From positions 124,001-188,000 of the forward strand of contig JAGVSM010001386.1 in NCBI GenBank assembly GCA_022494885.1: a DNA stretch of 64,000 nt. Reading direction: 5' to 3'. The stretch comes from Micrasema longulum. Taxonomy: Eukaryota > Arthropoda > Insecta > Trichoptera > Brachycentridae. This document shows positions 55,670-64,000 of this stretch, one piece after another. Made by a program: the position numbers and the translations under genes. The notes under the pieces were generated by a model, which was not told the origin of the DNA, searched no databases, and worked only from the letters and a program-made list of their open reading frames with translations. Positions within the stretch are counted from its first letter, which is position 1, and every line of letters starts with the position of its first letter.

Positions 55670-56640
55670 GCTTCACTTTAAAACGATACAACACGTCATA
55701 GTTAAATTCAAATCAGGAGTTGCGTACTGAGCGATGTCTACAAAGAAACTAATCGTTTAAAACGTAAAACTACTCATTTAAGAGTAGTTTAATCGCCTTC
55801 TGTTTGATGCGCGTATGTGGTTTCTAGAGTATTTTTAATTCTAATGTAACAAAAAACCTGCTTAAGTTCAATATTTGATTATCTATTATTTTTAGATTTG
55901 AAATTCAATAATAAACAAGTACCTTCCTAGGTTCTTACTTATTAACGAAAAGTCACATCGTTTTTTTTCCTTTAACCCAAACAGTTTTTACGCGCTTTCG
56001 TGCGCAATCAAGCATTTGAGTTTCGAATCAGGCTGGCGGTTAAAGAACGACTAAATACGCGTACAGCAGAACAAAGCGTTTGGGCATGAGTTAAGTGTCA
56101 TAACTTTCCTAACTTTCCTTAGTGCAAATGTATTCTCATATTTTCTCTCTGAATGATGGCCCTATTGGAGTGATTTTTTACGCACTATAGACATTTACCG
56201 TGTCCCTATTGTTTTGTTTCTTGAAAAATAGTTTCTCATGGAAACTAGAACCATTTAAAATCCCGTAAAAAAGAACAGTTTTATCTGCTGTCTTCAGGTG
56301 CATGGTATACAAATGTAATTATTTTTAGAAAACGCAAAACGAGCCGATAAAAAAATTTCTGATAATCTGTCTAAAAAAATAACAAAATCGGTTCAGTTTT
56401 GAGGTGCGGAAAACGGGACAATGAAACGTCGATTTTGTCCATTCTAACAAAAGGTCTGACATGCAGTTATCTTTTTCGCAAAGTGTCAGGAGACATCTGC
56501 AAGACAGTGACAGGAAAACAATTTTCGAATACCTATTTATCCTAATTTTCTGTCCACACAATTTATATAAACCGAAACACCAAAAAAATAATAATTATGT
56601 ACATATCACATTATTTGGAATTAATACAATAATTGATATC
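55670..56640. other. Mixed region with one AAAATAGG-type phrase recurring at 60.1 kb
   Basis: The inverted CAGGAGACATCTGCAAGACA and GTGACAGGAAAACAATTTTC (56490) parallels CAGGAAGGCATTTGCGAGAG and GTGACAGAAAAATTGTG near 60222, and GAAAACGGGACAATGAAACG parallels GAAAATAGGACAATAAACCC. A diverged repeat is therefore present at both sites. No gene was recognised. Confidence 0.35.
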
Positions 56641-56649
56641 AAATTAATT

Positions 56650-57260
56650 ATTTGAATAAAAGACGAGTGATAGTTAAATCCACAAATTTAGAATATCCAG
56701 TGACCGGTTTCATCGCTTTCGCGACATCTTCGAGACTAGTATCTTTATTAAGGAGTTCAATGTATTTATGCAAAACAGAGGTAGGGATAGATAATACAAA
56801 ATTATATGAAAGTAAATTAAATGAAGTTATTTTTATCTTAAGCATCATTTTCAATTTTTTTTTGGGATTAACTAATGAGTTGATATAACAATATTTGAGT
56901 TTGTTCAAATGTTCGCAGACAAAAGACTGGATTTCACCCCCTCGGGAGTCATTAAGATTAACAAATTACAACAGGGATGGAAAATACCTTAAACCAGCCA
57001 ATGACAGGTCACAAGCCCTGTAAATGCCTAGACTTCCATATTCCCTTATTTAAGATATTCTCCATCCCTGTTTTAATTTGTTAAGAGTTGATATAATGTT
57101 ATTTAAATAAGTTTAAGTATTCTATTATTAGCGCCCCATCCTTCGTGAGTGCGATTTTTGTCAATTATGATTTCTGAAAAACAAAGGGAAAAAAGTTATC
57201 AGTAAAAATATAGTACAATGAACTTCCATCAAGAATTTTCACTTACAAACTTAAATATTG
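56650..57260 (-). mobile_element. Penelope-like family 2 end, split by a foldback element
   Basis: The sequence is collinear with 47068-47460 on both sides of 56889-57084. The hammerhead-like array is at 56690-56745 on the minus strand (CUCGAAGA, TCGC-GAAA-GCGA hairpin, GAAACCGGUC). The 78- and 86-codon frames across it are chance translations of the terminal repeat. Confidence 0.6.
56889..57084. mobile_element. Foldback element, 196 bp, with 12-bp flanking duplication
   Basis: The element begins CAATATTTGAGTTTGTTC and ends CCCTGTTTTAATTTGTTAA. GAGTTGATATAA is present on both sides (56877-56888 and 57085-57096). The related copy at 47295-47306 has this string once with no insert, giving a natural empty site. 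Confidence 0.7.
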
Positions 57261-57269
57261 ATATCAAAC

Positions 57270-57960
57270 TTTTGATTGTGGTATGTATTCAAATCTAGCA
57301 AAAGCAAAGCATTGCCGGGTTTAGCTCGTACCTAATCGTATTTAGTTGTCGGCTTTTCAAATAGACTTGGAATAAAAATAAAAAGATTTGAATGATGACA
57401 TGAATGGGATTTCTATATAAAGTGAGTGTAAATTCAATTATTAATCAGATTTCGTTCTATTTTCTTGATTTTCGCAGCGGGAAAACTTTTCGCATAACTT
57501 GCTTAAGTCAGTTGGGGAGAAAAACACTTTTATTATATCAAGGAAGTTCCAAAGCACATTAAGTGAAAAACTACTACTTGCTGGAAAATGCCCCATAATA
57601 TATTCCGTCTACAGACTACAGACAGAGCAGCTACTCTTGACATTCCCTTAACTCAAGTCAGGTACTTAACCTAATCCTCTAGTGTTATAAGCGCGCTCTC
57701 ACTATCCAACTGTATCTCTCGCCTTCAGAGGTCCAAATGGGTTTACTCAATTTTAAAAAGTATAAGATCTAGTTCTGTGATTATTCCTTCACAAAAATTA
57801 CTCGTATTAACTTTTTGCCGAGATCGTAGAACAACGAGGCACGTGATTTTCTTTAGCTTTACGTGAGAGCGGTAAAATTTTTTTGGACATTTTATGTCAC
57901 AACTTTATAAGTACAAAAGTATACCAGCTGATACTTGGGTAAGTTGTAGCTTTCGAGTTA
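57270..57960. other. Nothing recognised
   Basis: AT-rich sequence. AAGCAAAGCATTGCCGGGTT at about 57300 is a common repeat-like phrase, but no element could be delimited. Confidence 0.35.
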
Positions 57961-57967
57961 TGATTTC

Positions 57968-58501
57968 CTTAAATAGGTGCGAAGATTTTTACGGTCACTG
58001 TTATCAATATGTTTCTCTTTTGGGTGATACCGCGTGTGTTGGATTTGTTCCGACGTTTCGGCTACCATTGCAGGAGCCATCTTTAGGGTAAACTGAGTGT
58101 TTTGTAGGAAAAAGTGTGTGTTTAAGTACTAGCAATTTGTACCGTATCGCAGTCGGCAGTAGGCACATTTCTATTCATTTTGTAGTATGTAGTGTTGGGA
58201 ACCATGTTGAGTTTAATTTAAGCCCGCCATTTTTGTTTACGTTATTTGGGTGTCTGTGTATTTCAATTGCATCTTTTATTATTCGTGCACTGTAATTACT
58301 GGGTTTATGCAAAATTTTCGGTTCAAATGCCAAAAAATGTCCGGTGTCTATAAAGTGTTCCGCTATTGCAGATTTGTCAGGATGCCCAAGTTTCCACGCT
58401 TTTTTGTGTTTGTTCATTTTCTTTGCTGTGCGCCCTGTTTGTCCTATGTTTACTTTATAAACAGCTTTCGTTTCCAGGGGATTCATATCTTTTGGGCTCA
58501 A
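57968..58501 (-). mobile_element. Penelope-like element (family 1), 5'-truncated
   Basis: On the minus strand a GIY-YIG endonuclease fragment (58501-58175) is followed by about 60 bp of spacer. The terminal sequence comes next: AAAGATGGCTCCTGCAATGG, then TAGCCGAAACGTCGGAAC (hammerhead-like, first box CUAAAGA), GGTATCACCC and CGTAAAAATCTTCGCACCTA. This is the only place in the window where the terminal sequence is joined to PLE coding sequence, so it anchors the identity of the copies at 1389, 1926 and 15285. Confidence 0.7.
58175..58501 (-). pseudogene. GIY-YIG endonuclease C-terminal fragment of a Penelope-like polyprotein
   Basis: The frame reads LSPKDMNPLETKAVYKVN, then IGQTGRTAKKMNKHKKAWKL, DKSAIAEHFIDTGH, IIKDAIEIHRHPNNVNKNGG and LNSTWFPTL. 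PLE endonucleases have KAGVYKI..C.CG..YIGQTGR followed by an H..A...G..DKSA.AEH..., with EAIEI..HPNN..R..G after that. About eight residues between VYK and IGQTGR are deleted, removing the first G of GIY, the linker and the Y of YIG, so it is inactive. The reverse transcriptase upstream is absent. Confidence 0.75.
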
Positions 58502-58509
58502 TATTTTTT

Positions 58510-59445
58510 TCTTTATTTGATAACAACATATGATTACGAAACATATGATTTTCTTAATAGGTTTTTGAAAATTTTCGACCGGATCGGTTATTAAACTTTC
58601 AAAACATTAGAAATTGAACGCAGTTTTGCAGAAAACAGCTAGCCATAGAAAAATTAAACTGAGATAATAGCTCCTTTGTTAAAAGAGTCAATAATCAAGT
58701 CTACACAACAGTTGGAGTGTTTTCAACTTTTACAAATGATAAACAATCAATTTTATTATGTATTTGACCAGTTTAAATGATTTTTTTAAAACCGTAATTT
58801 TTTTCTAGTGCTGTGGGTGCAAATTGAGAAATGCCGTTTTTGTGATCGACACTATTTTCATAAGGTGATTATTACAGTTTTTTGTATGATAGCGGTCTGT
58901 CTGTTTTTAGCAGAACGTAGAATTGACCTTACTGCTGCCGATAACATCAATATCTAATTTTTTTGAAATTGAGGACTGGCTGCTTTCTGCATAAATACGT
59001 TCAATGAATGTTTCACGTCCACCCTGCCAAGAATTAGACCTCAAGCATCGTAGGCGAATGCGCATTAGCGCTACCGTTTTAGGCGCACTTACCTCTACAC
59101 GACTATTTTTTTTATCTGAGAGTAGCCAATAAGCGTAATAGTTTCATCCGAGGTTGTGATTCTATTAAATTTAAAAATTGAAACAATTTTGAAATTTTAA
59201 TGCGCCAGTTTGATTTTGTTTTCTTTTAGTTTTTAATGAGATTGAAACAACTTATTATTAATTTTTTTAAGCTCGTATTTCTTACTATAATTTGTCACTC
59301 CCCACTGTAAAAAAAAATGGCAATCATATTACCTTTGTGTGTGACCAGGTGGACAGAGAATATAGTTTTGTGTGTAAAATACTACCGAAATACTGGACGA
59401 GTGCTTTCGACTCGATGAGTACTCTCAGGTAAAAAAATAAATAAA
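58510..59445. other. Nothing recognised
   Basis: AT-rich sequence. No frames or repeats could be supported. Confidence 0.4.
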
Positions 59446-59451
59446 ATGAAA

Positions 59452-59707
59452 TCGAGTGGAGATAAGTCCGCTTCATGGCACATTCGACTACTATGCTTGA
59501 GGTCCCGGGTTCGATTTCCGGAAAGTTCAATATGAAATACTTATTTGAAACGTGGTTCAATATTCATGTTACTGGACCGGACCTGAAGCGTAAGGCTAAC
59601 TATCTAACCTTTGTGTAACAGATTGCGATAAGTAAGTTGAATTTATTATAACAATGCAGATTCCTATACACCATCGGATGCGTGCAAGGGTATAATGATA
59701 TGATGAA
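59452..59707 (+). repeat. tRNA-derived SINE, family 2, diverged copy
   Basis: The B-box GGGTTCGATTTCC, the body with GACCTGAAGCGTAAGGCTAA and ACACCATCGGATGCGTGCAA, and a terminal ATGATATGATGAAG follow the same order as 41257-41525. Confidence 0.65.
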
Positions 59708-59714
59708 GTGGTGT

Positions 59715-60775
59715 GACTTTTTGTATTATTTTTTAATTTTCCAATATTATTCTTTATTTAGAATACATCCGTTTTGAAACATATCTATATAAATAAAACA
59801 TAAAATGAAGTTTTCTATGAACCAAGGAAACATGTTTTTAAAAAAAATAGGAAAATAGGTTTTTTGTAAATTGTAAAAAGAAAAGTAAGTTATTTTGTAA
59901 AATGTACAACTTGTATTATATCCTCCAACTCATTTAGACATGCAAAAGAGAAAACGCAGAGATGTAATTAATGTGAGATGTTTTTCAATGAAATAAATCT
60001 ATACGATTACGATTAATAAGTATTGTTTGCATTTACGTTGATTTTATGTATTTCAGGTCCAGTCTAGCTAGAAATTTCCTGTATTTAGGCAGAACCTTTT
60101 TTGCCACATATGTTTGTTTTCATTTCTTCCTGATGTGCGGAAAATAGGACAATAAACCCTTGATTTTATCAATTTTAGCTAGGAATAATCAGTCCGATGT
60201 GCAATTGTTTTTTAAAAACAAATCAGGAAGGCATTTGCGAGAGGGTGACAGAAAAATTGTGTTCAAACACCTATTCATAAAATTTCTCTGACACCGCATA
60301 TCCTCTTAAGGGAACATTTAAATCGCTGCATTTATGGTCTTAAATTTACCACGCAATATGTATTTAAAAAATATATAAATTATTGGTATTATAATATTGT
60401 ACATATCCGCAACATTATAATAACATTATAAGTACGGAATTTCTATGTGGCTGAAATAATGTTTGTAATCTTGTAAACAAATAATTAAACTTAGCATTTA
60501 GATTATCTTTAATCCATTATGTGTACACAAGACTTGAAAATTAATAACTCTACACTTCGATTAACTGTATAGCAAGATACTAAACCTACACAAACTGCGT
60601 TATCTTCTATTAGTTAACTGATACAATTATTGTTATTGCTTATATTAATAACCATATATGATATTGTGATGCTGCTAGTTCAGACCGGAACTCTTAATGA
60701 AAATGAGCAAAACTAAACTTATGGTCATTGACCGAGCTAATAAAGTAGCACCCTTATTAATTTATTAATTTAACA
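59715..60775. other. AT-rich; one diverged repeat phrase
   Basis: 60120-60290 is a diverged copy of the segment near 56410-56560. The remainder shows nothing I can support. Confidence 0.35.
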
Positions 60776-60779
60776 CTTT

Positions 60780-60992
60780 TGTATGAATTAGGTTGTTGTA
60801 TGTTAGAGTTCCTACCCCAGTTAGAGATTGACAGAGAAGATACAAAATTGCCTTTTAATGCGTATTTACATGGCGAATTAATAGTGAATTGTGTTGCGCG
60901 AGTGTTACGTCGATGATGAGTTGAAAAGACTGCACTTGAACCACATGTTGGAACTGAGTGACGTCGACGGGCTGAACTGACTGACTGAACTG

Positions 60993-60995
<3 letters not shown>
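60780..60995 (-). mobile_element. LTR-like repeat, second copy
   Basis: On the minus strand it reads CACTCAGTTCCAACATGTGG, CAAGTGCAGTCTTTTCAACT, AAATACGCATTAAAAGG and GTCAATCTCTAACTGGGGTA, matching 25020-25250. The primer-binding-site-like sequence seen after the first copy is not present here, as expected for a solo or 3' LTR. Confidence 0.45.

Positions 60996-61026
<31 letters not shown>
60996..61026 (-). repeat. Poly(T) of 31: probable poly(A) tail of the downstream LINE
   Basis: The tract lies about 440 bp past the stop codon of the minus-strand LINE at 61464. An A-rich 3' terminus would fit that element's end, with the LTR-like repeat beyond as its insertion target. Microsatellite expansion is the alternative. 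Confidence 0.45.
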
Positions 61027-61463
61027 CCTTGGTTGTGTTGCATTGTTTTTCCCTTGCTTATTATTTATCAAGGTGATATATTTGTGCTGTTTTTAGTGTT
61101 AGTGCTTTGTGTATGATTTTACGTGTAAGTGTTTGTGTACTGTCAATTAGTTTACAATCACATCAAAAGCACTAACACAAATACATGTGTCGGCGCCCCC
61201 GAATGCGACTATACTTGTTTGTGTTATGTATTTTGTTATTTGTGTTCGTTTTTATGTGAGTCATTTTGCGTGTTTGTGTTTTGTGTACCTATAACTCTGT
61301 TTTCATGGGCTAGTTTCGCTTTCCGACATTCGTCCAAGTGTTAAGGGAACCATGAGAAACCTTAACAGGAAAGGGAGGTATCTGTGGAGAAATTTTGATT
61401 AGTTTACATTTTAATATTGTTATTATCACAGATTGTTATGACAAGTATAGAGTGCCAGCCTCT

Positions 61464-64000
61464 TTACTTGTTCATGGGTCTTATTCTATCTATAATTACT
61501 TTAGCAAAGTTCACGAACATCCCGGAGAGTAACCTGTTTTGAAGTACCTGCGTAAAATCTTCAAATGGAACATTTAATCTGTTGCACTCTTTTTCGAAAG
61601 AGAATCGATCTATGGCAAACATGGGGCAGTGAAACAACAGATGATCTACGTTTTGCTCCGTCTGTGCGTCGCAAGGACAAGCCGGATTATCTTTCAATTT
61701 AAATCTGTGAAGATAAGAGAGTGTGGCTCCATGGCCCGTTAGAATTTGGGTTGACTCGAATGTTGGCGTGTTTGATTTTCTGAAGTTTTTGCACTCTTCT
61801 AGTGTCTTTAAAAAGTATTTGGTTCCAGAACCAGTGGTGCTGCTTTGGTATCGTTCTTCCCATTCTGTTAAAGTCAGACTTCTTAATTCTCTTTTGGCGT
61901 AACTAAGTGGAAATTCAGTGTAAAGCTTTGCGGTTTTTACGTGTAGAGCTGCGCTTTTAGCTAGTTCATCAGCTCTTTCATTTCCCGCAAGGCCATTATG
62001 GCCTCGAATCCACATAAATTTGCAATCGATGCCTTTGGACTTTAAGATCCGAGATGAGTTTTGGATGTAGAAAACCATCGGATTGTCGGGAGCCCCGTCT
62101 TCAAGTGCTTGAACAGAGCTTCTAGAATCTGACAACAAGTTGACAGTCTTCCAGTTGCTCGTCTTGCTAGAGACCCAGTCTAAGGCTTTCATAATGGCGA
62201 AGAGTTCGGCTTGGAATACCGAGCAGTAGTCAGCCATGGGAAGCTTCTTTCTGTGTACTTCTCCGTCATTATTAAACACGGCGAAAGCTGCTCCCACTTT
62301 TCCTTCAGTTTTACTTCCATCCGTGTATATATCGATTTCTTCGACGGGGAATTTGACTCTTGCGTACGAGTCTGGGTAACTGGTGATTTCACCTATTTGC
62401 TCGCTTGGATGCGGCAGTTCCGTGTACGCTATCCTTCCCTGGTATCTTTGATCATCTGGTCTATTAGTGATGGTGAGATTCTTCTTCGTATTATAGATTT
62501 CTCCCAGCTCTTTAACTTTTAAGTCCAGTGGAATCAGTCCAGCTATTGCTTGTACAGATGTAAGGGAAGCCGTGCGGTATGCTTTGCATATTCTTATTCC
62601 CATAGATCTCTGTACTCTATTTAGTTTCGCCTGTATATTTTTCCTTTTTGCCGCTTCCGACCACACCGCCGCAGCATAGGTGATCATCGGTTCCACTACT
62701 CCAATGTAAATTGACCGCAATATTTCAGGATTAAGACCCCATGTTGGCTTGGCCATGAATATTAATTTGTTTGCGATTTTTGTCGCTTTTTTCGTTACTG
62801 AATCTACGTGTTTACTCCAATTAAGATTCTCATCTAGTACCACTCCAAGGATTTTGCAGTCTGTTACGAAGTTAATTCTTTTTCCCTTCATGAAAAGGCA
62901 AGGTGCCTGCGCCTTATTGCGCTTAGTTATGAAGAGGGCGTTAGTTTTTTCCTCTGAAAATATCAATTTGACTTTGTCTCCCCATTCAGTGACCGAGGAG
63001 AGCGTTTCATTAGTTATACTCTCCAGAACGTTAATGTCTTTGTGCTTTATGACCAGTAGTACATCATCTGCAAATGCTTGTAAATGAACATTGCAGTGAT
63101 ATTCTTTTTGTAAAAGTTCGTCTAGGACGATATTCCAAAGCACCGGGCCGCAAGCAGATCCCTGTATGCAACCCTTATTGGAGCCTTTCTTTGAGCTGGC
63201 TCCTGCGTATTTTATTTCTACCATCCTATCCGAAAGGTAGTCCTTGAACATGTTAAATATGTTCAAGGGGCAGTCAAGTCGCGCTAGTTGCCGGAGGATG
63301 TGAGGCCACCAGGCATTGTCGAACGCTCCCTTGATGTCAAGGGATATCACACACACGTGATAACCTTCCCTTGTTGCCGTCTTGATGCAAGTTACTGCGT
63401 CAAGCATGGCGTCCTCTGTACTCTTTTGTCGAGTAAAACCATATTGGCGAGGACTCAATTTATTATATTTGTTGAATTTCCATGATATTCTATTAATTAA
63501 AAGTTTTTCTAGGACTTTACCCAAGACTGGTAAGAGTCCAATGGGTCTATAAGAAGTGACATTGCCGTAGTCTTCTTTGCCCGGTTTGGGTATAACTTTT
63601 ATTCTTGCTATTTTCCACAGTAGTGGAAAACAGCCAACTCTAAGGCAAGCGTTATATATGCTGACAAGAATTTCTGGATGGAGCTTGAACGCCATCTGGC
63701 AAATGTCTGCAGTGAAGTGATCACGACCCGGTGCTTTTTCGGAATCTAATTCTAAAAGTGTTTTTCTTATTTCTAGTTCGGTAAATAGTACGTCATTATT
63801 TTTCAGAAGCGCTGCTTCTTTGTTTTGTCTAATCAAAAGTTGCTCGGCTGATTCTTGTGACGATGAGTCATCGGGAAAGAAATGTCTAAGAAGCTCGGTG
63901 GCCGACTCCTCCGCTGAGGTTGTTTGTTTATTTTGGAACTTTAGAGTTTCTGGGGGGCGATATTGCGTTGATTTGAGAATTCTTTGCACTGTTGACCACG
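61464..64000 (-). CDS. R1/I-like LINE ORF2: reverse transcriptase, RNase H and C-terminal zinc-binding region (5' end outside window)
   Basis: The frame is open from the window edge to 61464, more than 840 codons without a stop. Counting from the in-frame GTG at 63989: RT with SYRPIGLL (146), motif A LDIKGAFDNAWW (D218), GCIQGSACGPVLWN (273) and FADDVLLV (D308, D309). RNase H follows with YTDGSK (D557), QAELFAI (E595), LSDSRS (D621) and RGHNGLAGNERADELA (H664, D674). C771-x-C773-x9-H783-x4-C788 lies near the end. FDNAWWP..L is the motif A form of R1-clade elements, while an RNase H domain is more usual for I/LOA-type relatives, so the clade is left open. The endonuclease expected upstream lies outside the window. 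All catalytic residues visible are present. The protein would copy the element's own RNA at a nicked chromosomal site. Confidence 0.85.
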   Translation of the reverse strand, partial: WSTVQRILKSTQYRPPETLKFQNKQTTSAEESATELLRHFFPDDSSSQESAEQLLIRQNKEAALLKNNDVLFTELEIRKTLLELDSEKAPGRDHFTADICQMAFKLHPEILVSIYNACLRVGCFPLLWKIARIKVIPKPGKEDYGNVTSYRPIGLLPVLGKVLEKLLINRISWKFNKYNKLSPRQYGFTRQKSTEDAMLDAVTCIKTATREGYHVCVISLDIKGAFDNAWWPHILRQLARLDCPLNIFNMFKDYLSDRMVEIKYAGASSKKGSNKGCIQGSACGPVLWNIVLDELLQKEYHCNVHLQAFADDVLLVIKHKDINVLESITNETLSSVTEWGDKVKLIFSEEKTNALFITKRNKAQAPCLFMKGKRINFVTDCKILGVVLDENLNWSKHVDSVTKKATKIANKLIFMAKPTWGLNPEILRSIYIGVVEPMITYAAAVWSEAAKRKNIQAKLNRVQRSMGIRICKAYRTASLTSVQAIAGLIPLDLKVKELGEIYNTKKNLTITNRPDDQRYQGRIAYTELPHPSEQIGEITSYPDSYARVKFPVEEIDIYTDGSKTEGKVGAAFAVFNNDGEVHRKKLPMADYCSVFQAELFAIMKALDWVSSKTSNWKTVNLLSDSRSSVQALEDGAPDNPMVFYIQNSSRILKSKGIDCKFMWIRGHNGLAGNERADELAKSAALHVKTAKLYTEFPLSYAKRELRSLTLTEWEERYQSSTTGSGTKYFLKTLEECKNFRKSNTPTFESTQILTGHGATLSYLHRFKLKDNPACPCDAQTEQNVDHLLFHCPMFAIDRFSFEKECNRLNVPFEDFTQVLQNRLLSGMFVNFAKVIIDRIRPMNK

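Noticed and set aside
56648..56908. 86-codon minus frame and 78-codon plus frame
   Set aside because: Both lie in the PLE family 2 terminal sequence, which recurs at 47 kb without a conserved frame, and they end inside a foldback insertion.
61129..61344. 71-codon Cys/Phe-rich frame on the plus strand
   Set aside because: It lies antisense in the 3' UTR of the LINE and is GTGTTTGTG-type low-complexity sequence.
62189..63485. Several frames inside the LINE coding region on both strands
   Set aside because: They are overlapped by a 2.5 kb frame with complete RT and RNase H motifs; shadows.

Overview
The window is AT-rich, gene-poor eukaryotic DNA made almost entirely of layered transposable elements. 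The mix suggests an insect or related arthropod: an R1/I-like LINE with RNase H, jockey-like and RTE-like LINE fragments, a DD41D mariner, tRNA-derived SINEs and Penelope-like elements. I could not place the order. No host gene, rRNA, functional tRNA, CRISPR array or prokaryotic operon was recognised. Coordinates of decayed repeats are estimates by eye.

Layout. 0-5.2 kb: foldback elements, Penelope-like (PLE) ends, LINE 3' ends and the first tRNA-derived SINE. 5.2-13.2 kb: a SINE, a dispersed ~0.6 kb repeat, an inverted-repeat unit holding a ~112-bp minisatellite, an RTE-like LINE fragment, and hAT remnants. 13.3-18.7 kb is the most coherent block. It is a two-gene DNA transposon of the ISL2EU type (PIF/Harbinger-related), with a spliced THAP-DDE transposase on + and a spliced SWIM-YqaJ nuclease on -, converging on each other. 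The transposase has an internal deletion that removes most of its catalytic core. The nuclease carries two in-frame TGA codons. Two PLE-derived hairpins sit between the genes and a SINE sits in the nuclease intron.

18.9-35 kb: jockey-like, RNase H-type and RTE-like LINE pieces, SINEs, PLE hairpins, and an LTR-like end beside a possible tRNA-Trp primer-binding site. 35-50 kb: MITE-like inverted repeats, more LINE and SINE pieces and a second PLE family. 50.5-51.8 kb: a 1.2 kb DD41D mariner with TA target duplications inside an RTE-like LINE fragment. 53-58.6 kb: PLE copies, one with a GIY-YIG endonuclease fragment and a hammerhead-like motif, and another split by a foldback element with a 12-bp direct repeat. 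61.46-64 kb: the only long intact reading frame, RT plus RNase H of an R1/I-like LINE on the minus strand, running off the window edge.

The genes do not form a host pathway. The only genes that belong together are the transposase and nuclease of the ISL2EU-like element. Internal deletion, nonsense mutations and nested insertions indicate that this copy is dead.
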